Origin: Achromobacter deleyi
GTDB taxonomy: Bacteria > Pseudomonadota > Gammaproteobacteria > Burkholderiales > Burkholderiaceae_B
NCBI RefSeq assembly: GCF_902859705.1
Contig: NZ_CADIJO010000015.1
Location: forward strand, 62,001 to 126,000
Direction: 5' to 3'
DNA: 64,000 nt
The position numbers were made by a program, and so were the translations under genes. The notes under the pieces were generated by a model that worked only from the letters and a program-made list of their open reading frames with translations, made no database searches and was not told the origin of the DNA. Each line of letters opens with the position of its first letter. Position 1 is the first letter of the stretch. Of this stretch, positions 27,938-36,179 are shown piece by piece.

Positions 27938-27963
27938 GGGCGCGCCGCCACGGCGGCGCGCCC
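27938..27963 (-). promoter_or_regulatory. Perfect hairpin between the second dctP and dctQ
   Basis: GGGCGCGCCGCC (27938-27949) pairs with its exact complement (27952-27963); the innermost pair probably opens to leave a CACG loop. It lies 7 bases past the dctP stop without a T-run, the same arrangement as in glnH-glnP and livK-livH. Confidence 0.65.
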
Positions 27964-27969
27964 CGGCGC

Positions 27970-29016
27970 TTACTTGCTCGCCGTCACGCCCAGCGTCTTG
28001 CCGACGGTGGCGTTGAAGTCCTTGACGCATTGCGCCGAGCAGCGGGCGGCCCACTTGGGCAGCACGGCTTCCTGCGTGACCTTCTTGAGCAGCGCGCGGT
28101 CGGCATCGGACGGCTGCACCAGCACCATCTTGCCCTTGACCGGGAACGGGCATGCCGCAGCCCCCGTGTTGCAGTCATAGCCTTCCTGGGTCTGGCGCGC
28201 CGCGGCGTCCCAGATGTTGTCGACCAGCGTCTTCACGTTGGCCTGCAGGAACGCGCGCACGTTGGGATCGAGCTTGTCCCAGGCCTTCTGGTTGACGGCG
28301 TGGATCTGCTGGTTCCAGTTGATCGGCAGCGCCACCAGGTGGGTCGACACTTCGTACCACTTGGCCGAATAGCCCGACAGCGAACCGGTGATGGCGCAAT
28401 CGACCACCTTGTTCTGCAACGCCGGCACCACTTCGCCGAAGGCCATCGTGACGCTGGAGCCGCCCAGCGCCTCGACGAACTCGGCCGTGGTGCGGCTGCT
28501 GGTGCGCACCTTCTTGCCCTTGATGTCGGCCAGGCCCTTGATCTCGGCGTTGCAGAACAGCACCTGGGCCGGATAGGTGGAAATGCCCAGCAGCTTGACG
28601 TTGTTGCCTTCGCCGTACAGGCGGGCATACACCGGCTCGAACGCGTTGGTCACGGCGCGCGCGGTCTGCACGTCGGGCGCCAGGCCGGCCAGGTCGATAG
28701 CCTCGTTGATGGGGTTGTCGCTAGCGAAGTACGACAGCGTGGCGGTGCCGAATTCGACCACGCCCGTCGACATCAGGCGCAGCAGTTCCGGGCCCTTCAG
28801 GCCCATTTCGTTGAAGCCCTTGATGTCCGCCGTCACCTGGCCTTTGGACTGTTCCGGCACGGTCTTGGTCCAGAACGGCTTTTCGTAGTCGTTATAGGCG
28901 GTCAGGTTGGACAGGCCGCCCACGACCTTCAGGTGGGTCTTGGGCAGGTCTTGCGCCTGGGCAGCGCCCGCGAGCAGGCTGGCGGCGATGGCGGCTAAAA
29001 CAAGTGACTTCTTCAT
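27970..29016 (-). CDS. dctP: TRAP transporter substrate-binding protein, second system
   Basis: 348-residue binding protein with a signal peptide ending GAAQAQ (about 21 residues). KKVRTSSRTTAEFVEALGGSSVTM contains the family ligand Arg region, and DCAITGSLSGYSAKWYEV is the inter-lobe part. Four Cys residues near the C-terminus (YDCNTGAAACPF and ARCSAQC) are unusual for a DctP protein and may form disulfides. TAGGAG precedes the ATG. First gene of the P-Q-M operon. Ligand unknown; a compound with both carboxylate and amide would suit the neighbouring amidase (inference). Confidence 0.88.
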   Translation of the reverse strand: MKKSLVLAAIAASLLAGAAQAQDLPKTHLKVVGGLSNLTAYNDYEKPFWTKTVPEQSKGQVTADIKGFNEMGLKGPELLRLMSTGVVEFGTATLSYFASDNPINEAIDLAGLAPDVQTARAVTNAFEPVYARLYGEGNNVKLLGISTYPAQVLFCNAEIKGLADIKGKKVRTSSRTTAEFVEALGGSSVTMAFGEVVPALQNKVVDCAITGSLSGYSAKWYEVSTHLVALPINWNQQIHAVNQKAWDKLDPNVRAFLQANVKTLVDNIWDAAARQTQEGYDCNTGAAACPFPVKGKMVLVQPSDADRALLKKVTQEAVLPKWAARCSAQCVKDFNATVGKTLGVTASK

Positions 29017-29361
29017 GGACTGAAACTCCTAGCTGGCGGGATGGTCTGCCGCGCGCAGGTCCCCGTTACCCTGATCGCGCGCGGGTAGAAATCGAAACGT
29101 CAGAGGAGTGTTGGCTTTCCCCCGCACTGTGTATCCAGGCTTTTTCTGATCTGCCGCCATTGCAGCGTCAGGGGCGTACAGCGTCCAATCGTATGTTGCG
29201 ATGTGGGGGTATAAATATTTCTTGGGTCTCACCAGAGCCGCCTTGGCCGCTACGCGCAAAGCCAGCAACCATGCGGCTTTGCGGCAAATGGCAGGCGCCA
29301 GGCGTACCCCCGCCGCAGCCGCCTTTCAGGGCGGCCGCGCGGTACCTTTCGGGGAAAACAC
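29017..29361 (-). promoter_or_regulatory. 345-base region upstream of the second TRAP operon
   Basis: No convincing gene. A/T-richer sequence around 29185-29230 (GTATAAATATTTC) is the only promoter-like stretch in the neighbourhood and probably carries the LysR-controlled promoter of dctP; the part next to LysR is GC-rich and featureless. No clear intrinsic terminator of the LysR gene was seen. Confidence 0.4.
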
Positions 29362-30267
29362 CTAGACGGGAATGCTGTCGCCGGCCTGCGCCGCGACCTT
29401 CTGCGCCATCTGCGCGATGAGCCTGACCGCGTGGCTGTCCGGGCCTTGCACCCAGGTCGCGGTGAAGCTCAGTTCGGGAAGCGGATCGGCATCCACCTGC
29501 AGGATGCGCAATTCGCCACGCGCCAGTTCCTTGCCCAGGAACACGGGCGCGATGACGCTGGTGCCGATGCCGTCCTGCGTCATGCGCACCACCATCGACA
29601 TCGATGCGCTGCCATACATGCGCGGTGATGTGACGCCTGCGCGGGTGAGCATGTCGCGCACCACGCGGTAAGGCGCGCTGTTGGACGGATAGGTGATGAC
29701 GGGCAGCCGGCCGATGCGTTCCAGCGTCAGCGGCTCGGGCCCCAGTTCGAGCAACGGGCTGGCGACCCAGGCCAGCGGATACGTGCACAGCGGCAGGTTT
29801 TCGACCCGCGCCTCGAGCACCGGCCCCATCAGGAAGGCCAGGTCGATCTGCCGCGCCATCAGGTGCGAGCGCAGCACGTGGGTCGTGTCGACCTCGATTT
29901 CCAGCACCAGCGCGGGGTACGTGGTGTGCACCAGCTCGATCAGCGTGGGCAGCCAGGTCTGCACGATGGTCTCGGCCACGCCGATGCGCACGGTGCCGGT
30001 CATGACGTTCTGCGCGCGGGCCGCCTCGAACATGTCGCGCCGCACCTGCAGCATGCGCTCGGCGTGCGACAGCAGTTCGTGGCCCTTGCCCGTCAGCTTG
30101 ACGCCGCGGGCGTCGCGTTCGAACAGCCGCACGCCCAGGTCGGCCTCGAGCGAGGCGATGCGTTGCGACACCGCCGGCTGCGTGGTGTTGAGCTTGTCCG
30201 AGGCCGCGCGGAAACTGCCCAGCGTGGCCACCCAAAAAAATGTTTCTATGTTGCGTAGTTCGATCAT
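29362..30267 (-). CDS. LysR-family transcriptional regulator (paralogue B)
   Basis: 301-residue LysR regulator with the helix-turn-helix [35 protein letters not shown] and an effector domain ending FTATWVQGPDSHAV. It closely resembles the LysR at 22800-23711 from end to end. The ATG at 30265-30267 begins the conserved N-terminus MIELRNIE; the open frame continues far upstream only because of base composition. It lies 345 bases upstream of the TRAP dctP start and divergent from a DMT exporter, and probably controls the TRAP/amidase block, the exporter, or both. Confidence 0.9.
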   Translation of the reverse strand: MIELRNIETFFWVATLGSFRAASDKLNTTQPAVSQRIASLEADLGVRLFERDARGVKLTGKGHELLSHAERMLQVRRDMFEAARAQNVMTGTVRIGVAETIVQTWLPTLIELVHTTYPALVLEIEVDTTHVLRSHLMARQIDLAFLMGPVLEARVENLPLCTYPLAWVASPLLELGPEPLTLERIGRLPVITYPSNSAPYRVVRDMLTRAGVTSPRMYGSASMSMVVRMTQDGIGTSVIAPVFLGKELARGELRILQVDADPLPELSFTATWVQGPDSHAVRLIAQMAQKVAAQAGDSIPV

Positions 30268-30354
30268 GAGCCTTTTCCCCTGGCGCGATGAGCGTATCAT
30301 GTCAGCCGCCCCGGGACCCCGCCCGCGGCTCCCTCGCGCACAAGGAGTCTGTCC

Positions 30355-31314
30355 ATGTCCCCGGCCGATACCGGTCGCCCGCGTCGCGGCGCCCCTGCCG
30401 CCAGCGGTCCGCTCGTCGGCATCCTGCTGCTGGTGGCGTCGATGTGGACGCTGTCGTGCCTGGATGCCAGCGGCAAATGGGTCATGAATGCCGGGGTGCC
30501 GCTGCTGGTGCTGTCGTGGTTCCGCTATGCGGTGCACCTGGTGCTGGTGCTGGCGCTGGTGCTGCCCACCCGCGGGCCGGGCATCCTGCGCAGCAAGAAG
30601 CCGCGCGAACAGATCCTGCGCGGCGGCTCGATGTTCCTGGCCACGCTGATGTTCTTCACCACGCTTAGCTACATTCCCCAGGCCGAAGCCACCGCCATCA
30701 ATTTCCTGGCGCCGCTGCTGGTGCTGTCGCTGGCCCCCTGGATACTGAAAGAACCCGCCCGCCTGTCGCGCTTCGTCGCGGCCGGCATCGCCTTCATCGG
30801 CGTGGTCATCGTGATCCGCCCGGGCGGCGGGCTGCACCCGGTAGGCACGATCTTCGGCCTGATCACGGCCTGTTGCTTTGCCGCCCAGTTCATCGCCACC
30901 CGGCGCGTGGCGGGCGATGACCCCTTCACCTCGCTGATCTGGAGCGGCGCCGTGGGTACGGGCTGCCTGACCCTGGCCCTGCCCTTCATCCTGCCGCCCG
31001 CCCTGCCCGTGCTGCAGGCGCTGACGCCGCTGGACTGGACCCTGCTGATTTCCACCGGCATCACCGGCGGCCTGGGCCACCTGTTCCAGATCGCCGCCTA
31101 CCGCCGCGCCCCGGCGTCCACGCTGGCGCCCTTCATCTACCTGCAGATCATCAGCGCCACCACGGTCGGCTGGCTGGTCTGGGACCACTTTCCCGATCCG
31201 CTGACCTGGCTGGGCATTGCCATCATCTGCGCCAGCGGCATCGGCATCGGCCTGGTCGAATGGCGGCGCGGCCGGGCGCTGGCCGCGGCGGCTGCCAGCG
31301 CCGACGCCCGCTAG
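30355..31314 (+). CDS. DMT-superfamily transporter (EamA type)
   Basis: 319-residue membrane protein with two EamA repeats and about ten hydrophobic segments: first repeat includes [15 protein letters not shown] and [12 protein letters not shown], second repeat opens [17 protein letters not shown] and ends [27 protein letters not shown]. Such proteins usually export metabolites or amino acids from the cytoplasm; the substrate cannot be read. AAGGAG precedes the ATG. Divergent from LysR paralogue B with an 87-base gap. Confidence 0.87.
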   Translation: MSPADTGRPRRGAPAASGPLVGILLLVASMWTLSCLDASGKWVMNAGVPLLVLSWFRYAVHLVLVLALVLPTRGPGILRSKKPREQILRGGSMFLATLMFFTTLSYIPQAEATAINFLAPLLVLSLAPWILKEPARLSRFVAAGIAFIGVVIVIRPGGGLHPVGTIFGLITACCFAAQFIATRRVAGDDPFTSLIWSGAVGTGCLTLALPFILPPALPVLQALTPLDWTLLISTGITGGLGHLFQIAAYRRAPASTLAPFIYLQIISATTVGWLVWDHFPDPLTWLGIAIICASGIGIGLVEWRRGRALAAAAASADAR

Positions 31315-31397
31315 GGCCGGCGCACTCCCGTACAATGCTCGGCGCTTGCCGCCTGCAGGGCGGCACGCCTTCCCGGCATTCCCAGAACGAGGTCTTC

Positions 31398-32594
31398 ATG
31401 ATCATCAAACCCCGCGTGCGCGGCTTCATCTGCGTCACGACCCATCCTGTCGGCTGCGAAGCCAACGTCAAGAACCAGATCGACTACGTCCGTGCCCAGG
31501 GTCCGATCGCCGGGGGCCCCAAGCGCGTGCTGGTGATCGGCGCGTCCACCGGCTACGGCCTGGCCGCCCGCATCAGCGCGGCCTTCGGGTGCGGCGCCCA
31601 GACCCTGGGGGTGTTCTTCGAGCGGCCGGGCGACGCGGCCAAGGCCGGCACGCCGGGCTGGTACAACAGCGCCGCTTTCGACAAGTTCGCCAGCGCCGAA
31701 GGGCTGTACGCCAAGAGCATCAACGGCGACGCGTTTTCCGACGCCATCAAGGCCCAGACCATTGCGGCCATCAAGGCCGACCTGGGCCAGGTCGACCAGG
31801 TGATCTACAGCCTGGCCGCGCCGCGCCGCACGCATCCCAAGACCGGCGAAGTCTTCAGCTCGACCCTCAAGCCGATCGGCCACGCCGTAAACCTGCGCGG
31901 GTTGGATACCGACAAGGAAGTCATCAAGGAATCGGTGCTGGAACCGGCCACCCAGGCCGAGATCGACGGCACCGTGGCCGTGATGGGCGGCGACGACTGG
32001 CAGCTGTGGATCGACGCGCTGCTCGAGGCCGGCGTGCTGGCCGAAGGCGCCACCACCACCGCCTTCACCTATCTGGGTGAAAAGATCACCCACGACATCT
32101 ACTGGAACGGCTCGATCGGCGCAGCCAAGAAAGACCTGGACCAGAAGGTGCTGGACATCCGCGCCAAGCTGGCCGCGCGTGGCGGCGACGCCCGCGTATC
32201 GGTGCTGAAGGCCGTGGTGACCCAGGCCAGCTCGGCAATCCCGATGATGCCGCTGTACCTGTCGCTGCTGTTCAAGGTGATGAAGCAGCAAGGCACCCAT
32301 GAAGGCTGCATCGAGCAGGTCTACGGCCTGTATCGCGACAGCCTGTGCGGCGATGCGCCCATCCTGGATGCCGAAGGCCGCCTGCGCGCCGACTACAAGG
32401 AACTGGACCCGGCCGTACAGGCCCAGGTGCAGGCCCTGTGGCACCAGGTCACCGATGGCAATCTGTACGAACTGACCGATTTCGCCGGCTACAAGCAGGA
32501 ATTCCTGCGCCTGTTCGGCTTCGAGATCGAGGGCGTGGACTACCAGGCCGACGTCAACCCGGACGTGAAGATTCCGGGCTTGATCCCGGCCTGA
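31398..32594 (+). CDS. fabV: FabV-type enoyl-[ACP] reductase
   Basis: 398-residue NADH-dependent trans-2-enoyl reductase that completes each cycle of fatty-acid elongation. It begins [20 protein letters not shown], the FabV N-terminus, with the Rossmann motif [16 protein letters not shown] and the catalytic Tyr-X8-Lys pattern in [11 protein letters not shown]. Length (about 400) separates it from FabI (about 260). FabV enzymes are known to be poorly inhibited by triclosan. The ATG at 31398 fits the family start; upstream in-frame codons do not. Single gene with a GC-rich hairpin after it. Confidence 0.95.
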   Translation: MIIKPRVRGFICVTTHPVGCEANVKNQIDYVRAQGPIAGGPKRVLVIGASTGYGLAARISAAFGCGAQTLGVFFERPGDAAKAGTPGWYNSAAFDKFASAEGLYAKSINGDAFSDAIKAQTIAAIKADLGQVDQVIYSLAAPRRTHPKTGEVFSSTLKPIGHAVNLRGLDTDKEVIKESVLEPATQAEIDGTVAVMGGDDWQLWIDALLEAGVLAEGATTTAFTYLGEKITHDIYWNGSIGAAKKDLDQKVLDIRAKLAARGGDARVSVLKAVVTQASSAIPMMPLYLSLLFKVMKQQGTHEGCIEQVYGLYRDSLCGDAPILDAEGRLRADYKELDPAVQAQVQALWHQVTDGNLYELTDFAGYKQEFLRLFGFEIEGVDYQADVNPDVKIPGLIPA

Positions 32595-32605
32595 ACCTGC
32601 GTATG

Positions 32606-32628
32606 CCCGCCCACGGTCCGTGGGCGGG
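32606..32628. terminator. Stem-loop after fabV
   Basis: CCCGCCCAC (32606-32614) pairs with GTGGGCGGG (32620-32628) 11 bases after the fabV stop. There is no T-run, so it is a weak intrinsic terminator at best. It lies between convergent genes. Confidence 0.5.
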
Positions 32629-32656
32629 GATGCCGGAGCGGGCTATGTGAGACTGA

Positions 32657-32980
32657 TTATTGGTAGGTCAGCGTCACGACCTGGCCATATTGCAGCGGCC
32701 GGCCCTGGGCATCGGCCCGCAGCACCAGCGTGCGGGTGCTGACGCTGACCTTGGACGCCTGCCAGGCGGCGTGGTCGGCCGCCGCCAGCCCGGCCGGCGC
32801 CGGACAACGCGCCAGGGCTGTCGGCGCCTGTGGCGGCCCGGCGACCTGCACGCGGCAATCGGCCGGCTCGGTGATGATGCCCTGGAAGTGGATGGTGCCG
32901 CCGGACGGCGCCGCCAACGCGGCAGCGGGGGCCATGGCACATGAGACCAGCAACGCACGGACGGATCGAGAAATGCCCAT
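32657..32980 (-). CDS. Small secreted fimbrial-subunit-like protein
   Basis: 107-residue protein with a signal peptide (about 24 residues, ending AALA). The mature start GGTIHFQGIITEPADCRV resembles the first strand of type 1 fimbrial subunits, and the protein has two Cys residues that could form the usual disulfide. It ends VVTLTYQ, like the last beta strand of a pilin. At about 83 mature residues it is much shorter than normal subunits (about 150), and no chaperone or usher gene is nearby. AAGGAA lies before the ATG. Function is uncertain. Confidence 0.6.
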   Translation of the reverse strand: MGISRSVRALLVSCAMAPAAALAAPSGGTIHFQGIITEPADCRVQVAGPPQAPTALARCPAPAGLAAADHAAWQASKVSVSTRTLVLRADAQGRPLQYGQVVTLTYQ

Positions 32981-33034
32981 GTCATTTCCTTCGCGCTAGC
33001 GAGCAAGGAAAGACGGTATGCCCTTCCTTCTCTG

Positions 33035-33120
33035 TTTACGGCGTTTTCGAAGCAAGCTTTAATCCGTTGCCGGCAACAATGCCGGACACCGTCTTGCGCA
33101 GGCTGCGGTCACGCCGTAAA
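33035..33120 (-). repeat. 10-base inverted repeat flanking 66 bases upstream of the fimbrial-like gene
   Basis: TTTACGGCGT at 33035-33044 is the exact reverse complement of ACGCCGTAAA at 33111-33120. Between them lies a 12-base palindrome GTTGCCGGCAAC (33066-33077). The unit is in the 190-base promoter region between serB and the fimbrial-like gene. It could be a folded leader, an operator pair or chance. Confidence 0.4.
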
Positions 33121-33170
33121 TCCGTGGGGTCGCGGCTAGATTACATCCGCGGATCGCGCGGTTTCAATGC

Positions 33171-33887
33171 TTATTTCGCGGCGAACAGACGCAACAGTTG
33201 ATCCAGGCCGCCGGTGTCGATGGCGACCTTGGCTTGCTGGCGCACCGCGGGCTTGGCATGGTAGGCGACGGATAGTCCGGCGGTACGCAGCATCGGCAGG
33301 TCGTTGGCGCCGTCACCTACCGCAATCGCCTGTTCCGGTCCCACGCCCAGCGCCGTGCACACCTCCAGCAGCTTGCGGCGCTTTTCCTCGCCGTCGCACA
33401 GGTCGCCCCAGGGCTGCGGCAGCAGCAGCCCGGTCAGGCGGCCGCCTTCGATTTCCAGGACATTGGCGCGCACGTCGTCCAGCCCCAGCCGCACCCGCAG
33501 CCGATCGGTGAAGCAGGTGAAGCCGCCCGTCACCAGCAGGCAGAAAAGGCCCGCGGCCTTGCACGCGGCAATCAGGGTTTCGACGCCGGGATTGAGCCGC
33601 AGGCGCTGTTCGTAGACCTCATCCAGCCCCGCCTGCGGCATGCCCGCCAGCAGCGCCACGCGCTCGCGCAGGCTCTGCTTGTAGTCGGTGATCTCGCCGC
33701 GCATGGCCGCTTCGGTCAGCGCGGCCACCTCGGCCTTCTTGCCCATCAGGTCGGCCATCTCGTCCAGGGTCTCGATAGCGATCAGGGTCGAGTCCATGTC
33801 GAACGCAATGACCTTGTAGTCGGACAGCGAAAGCGACGGCGTGATGCCGCGCCAGTGCAGGCCGGCGGCGTCGGGGAAAGCTTGCAT
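33171..33887 (-). CDS. serB: Phosphoserine phosphatase
   Basis: 238-residue HAD-superfamily phosphatase for the last step of serine synthesis. Motif I is FDMDSTLIAIET (catalytic Asp), motif II VTGGFTCF, and motif III/IV AIGDGANDLPML appears as VGDGANDLPML; ALTEAAMRGEITDYKQSLRERVALL forms the SerB cap. It lacks the extra ACT-like N-terminal domain of longer SerB proteins, and the first 20 residues are short filler. It is last in a leftward pair with a GcvA-like LysR 51 bases upstream, though no functional link is evident. Confidence 0.92.
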   Translation of the reverse strand: MQAFPDAAGLHWRGITPSLSLSDYKVIAFDMDSTLIAIETLDEMADLMGKKAEVAALTEAAMRGEITDYKQSLRERVALLAGMPQAGLDEVYEQRLRLNPGVETLIAACKAAGLFCLLVTGGFTCFTDRLRVRLGLDDVRANVLEIEGGRLTGLLLPQPWGDLCDGEEKRRKLLEVCTALGVGPEQAIAVGDGANDLPMLRTAGLSVAYHAKPAVRQQAKVAIDTGGLDQLLRLFAAK

Positions 33888-33938
33888 GGAAGTCGGTCCT
33901 TGGATCAGTCGGGTCGAGGGTGAACGGGGTGCGAAAGG

Positions 33939-34847
33939 CTATTGCCCGGGCAGCGGATGGCCGGCCTCGCGGCCCAGCCAGTCAATGAAATGCCGCGCCG
34001 CCGCGGCCGCAGGCCCCTCCTGGCGGTACAGCGCATGCACGCCGGCATTGGGCAGGCGCGGTTCGAGAAACACGGGCCGCAGCCGGTCCGCCTGCAGGTC
34101 ATCCTGCAGCAGGCACCATGGCGCCAGCGCAATGCCCAGGTCATTCATGGCTGCCTGCATGCACAGGAACTGATGGTCGAACACCGGTCCGGGCAATTGC
34201 GCCGGCACATCCACCTTGGCCAGCGCAAACCAGCGCGGCCAGTGGTCCATGCCGCCCGCCACCTTCAAGAGCGGATGACGCAGGCAATCGGCGGGCGTGG
34301 CCAGCCGGTTGCGCTCGATGAAGCGCGGCGACGCCACCGGCACATGGAAATCATCCAGGCAATGCACGCATGCCATCTCGGGATGCGCCAGGTAGCCGTG
34401 GCGGATCAGCACGTCGCTGCCCGCATCGTCGCCGCGGTCCAGGAACGAACGGCCCTGGGTGCTCAATTGCACGTCCACGCCGGGGTGCAGCGCCTGGAAC
34501 GCCGACAGGCGCGGAATCAGCCATTTCATGGTCAGGGACGGCGTGGCGCTGACGCGCAGCATGCCGCCATAACTGGGCGAACGCAGCTTGGCCGTGGCCA
34601 CGGCGATGCGCTCCAGGCTGGCCTGCACCTCGGGAAAATACGCCTGCGCACAAGGCAGCAAGGTCACGCCGCGCGCCTCGCGCGCGAACAGCGGCTGGCC
34701 CACGTAGTCTTCGAGAATGCGGATCTGCTGGCTGACCGCGCTGTGCGTGATGCTCAATTCGTCGGCCGCCGCAGTGAAGCTGCGCAGGCGCGCCGCGGCC
34801 TCGAACACCCGCAAGGCCTTCAGCGGCGGCAGGCTCTGGCCCGCCAT
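33939..34847 (-). CDS. LysR-family regulator, GcvA-like
   Basis: 302-residue LysR protein of the GcvA/AmpR subgroup, with the N-terminal pattern LPPLKALRVFEAAARLRSFT and the helix-turn-helix AADELSITHSAVSQQIRILE. The effector domain is typical (VSATPSLTMKWLIPRL). It is divergent from the ABC importer at 35090-38833 across 242 bases that hold a LysR-box-like dyad, so it most likely regulates that importer. LysR genes paired with this importer type have been linked to 2-aminoethylphosphonate use; here that is only a possibility. Confidence 0.88.
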   Translation of the reverse strand: MAGQSLPPLKALRVFEAAARLRSFTAAADELSITHSAVSQQIRILEDYVGQPLFAREARGVTLLPCAQAYFPEVQASLERIAVATAKLRSPSYGGMLRVSATPSLTMKWLIPRLSAFQALHPGVDVQLSTQGRSFLDRGDDAGSDVLIRHGYLAHPEMACVHCLDDFHVPVASPRFIERNRLATPADCLRHPLLKVAGGMDHWPRWFALAKVDVPAQLPGPVFDHQFLCMQAAMNDLGIALAPWCLLQDDLQADRLRPVFLEPRLPNAGVHALYRQEGPAAAAARHFIDWLGREAGHPLPGQ

Positions 34848-34997
34848 CTCAGGCGACGTCCGCCCGCGCGCCGCGATGGCGCAAGGCTCTGCTGCTGTTA
34901 CCCACGTTTTCCCTTGTCTGTCTGTTTTTTGCCCGGCGCATTGTGAAGCGCCGTGGCTGTTGGCCGCATTCTAGGGGATTGCGGCGCCGCCGACCTC

Positions 34998-35010
34998 TTA
35001 GAAAATCTAA
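34998..35010. promoter_or_regulatory. LysR-box-like dyad upstream of the ABC importer
   Basis: TTAGA and TCTAA flank AAA, giving a 13-base T-N11-A dyad as LysR proteins prefer. It is 80 bases before the importer start and 151 bases before the divergent LysR start, so one site could serve both. Confidence 0.5.
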
Positions 35011-35089
35011 CGACTCGCCTTAAAAAACGCTGCTGGTGGCGGGCGATGGGCCTGCCTATGATGCCGTCAATCACAGGCAGGAACCTCAC

Positions 35090-36166
35090 ATGGCATCCAT
35101 CACGGTAGACGGCATCATCAAGACCTTCGGCGGCCAGCAAGTGCTGCGCAACCTGTCGCTGCACATTCCCGACGGCGGGTTCTACACGCTGCTGGGGCCC
35201 AGCGGCTGCGGCAAGACCACCCTGCTGCGCTGCATTGCCGGCTTCTACGCGCCCGATGGCGGCCGCCTGCTGTTCGACCAGGACGACGTCACTCATGTGT
35301 CCGCCCACCGCCGCGACATCGGCATGGTGTTCCAGGACTACGCGCTGTTTCCGGACAAGAGCGCCTTCGACAACGTCGCCTATGGCCTGCGAGCCCGCGG
35401 CGTGGCGCGTGCGGAAACCACCCGCCGCGTCAACGAAGCGCTGGACAAGGTCGGCCTGCTGGCCTTGGCCGACCGCTACCCGGCCGAGATGAGCGGCGGC
35501 CAGCGCCAGCGGGTGGCGCTGGCGCGCGCCCTGGTGATCCGGCCGCGCGTGCTGCTGATGGATGAGCCGCTTTCGAACCTGGACGCCAAGATGCGCCTGC
35601 AGATGCGCGACGTCATCCTGGACCTGGTGCGCGAAGCCGGCATCACCACCGTGTTCGTCACGCACGACCAGGAAGAAGCGCTGGCCATGTCCGACCGCAT
35701 CGCCATCATGGACAGCGGCAACATCGCCCAGCTGGGCACGCCCGAGGAACTGTACGGCACGCCCGTCAATGCCTACGTGGCGGACTTCATCGGCTCGGCC
35801 AACGTGATCCCGGTGCCGGCTCGCGCGGGCCTGGCCGGCGCCCCGGCCGGCCACGTGCGCTTTGAACTGTGCGGACTGGGCTTTGACGGCACCCTGGGCG
35901 GCGCCGACCTGGCCGACCGCGCCGTGCTGATCGCCCGGCCCGAAGAACTGGCGCTGATGGCGCCTGCGCCCTATGTGCCCAACACGCTGCCCGGCAAGGT
36001 GCTGCGGCGCCAGTACCTGGGCTTCAAGACCGCCTACCGCATCGAACTGCAGAACGGTTCGGAAATTCGCGTGGAACTGCACGCGGGCAACATGGTGGCG
36101 CAGTTCCAGCCCGGCGAATCGGTGCAGGTGCTGATTCCCGCCGACAGCCGCGTCGTGAACGCTTGA
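35090..36166 (+). CDS. ABC importer ATPase (iron/2-aminoethylphosphonate type)
   Basis: 358-residue ATPase of the CUT2/Fe3+ type. Walker A LLGPSGCGKTTLLRCIAG, FQDYALFPDKSAFDNVAYGL, signature MSGGQRQRVALARALV and Walker B VLLMDEPLSNLDAKMR are canonical, and a C-terminal TOBE-like domain (about residues 250-358) follows. AGGA precedes the ATG at 35090; upstream in-frame codons lack similarity. First gene of a three-gene importer. Relatives are called FbpC, PotA or PhnT; the substrate is undecided. Confidence 0.88.
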   Translation: MASITVDGIIKTFGGQQVLRNLSLHIPDGGFYTLLGPSGCGKTTLLRCIAGFYAPDGGRLLFDQDDVTHVSAHRRDIGMVFQDYALFPDKSAFDNVAYGLRARGVARAETTRRVNEALDKVGLLALADRYPAEMSGGQRQRVALARALVIRPRVLLMDEPLSNLDAKMRLQMRDVILDLVREAGITTVFVTHDQEEALAMSDRIAIMDSGNIAQLGTPEELYGTPVNAYVADFIGSANVIPVPARAGLAGAPAGHVRFELCGLGFDGTLGGADLADRAVLIARPEELALMAPAPYVPNTLPGKVLRRQYLGFKTAYRIELQNGSEIRVELHAGNMVAQFQPGESVQVLIPADSRVVNA

Positions 36167-36179
36167 GGACGCCCGCGCC

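Noticed and set aside
33035-33120. Invertible fimbrial promoter switch
   Set aside because: The segment is only 66 bases and no tyrosine recombinase is in view; reported only as an inverted repeat.
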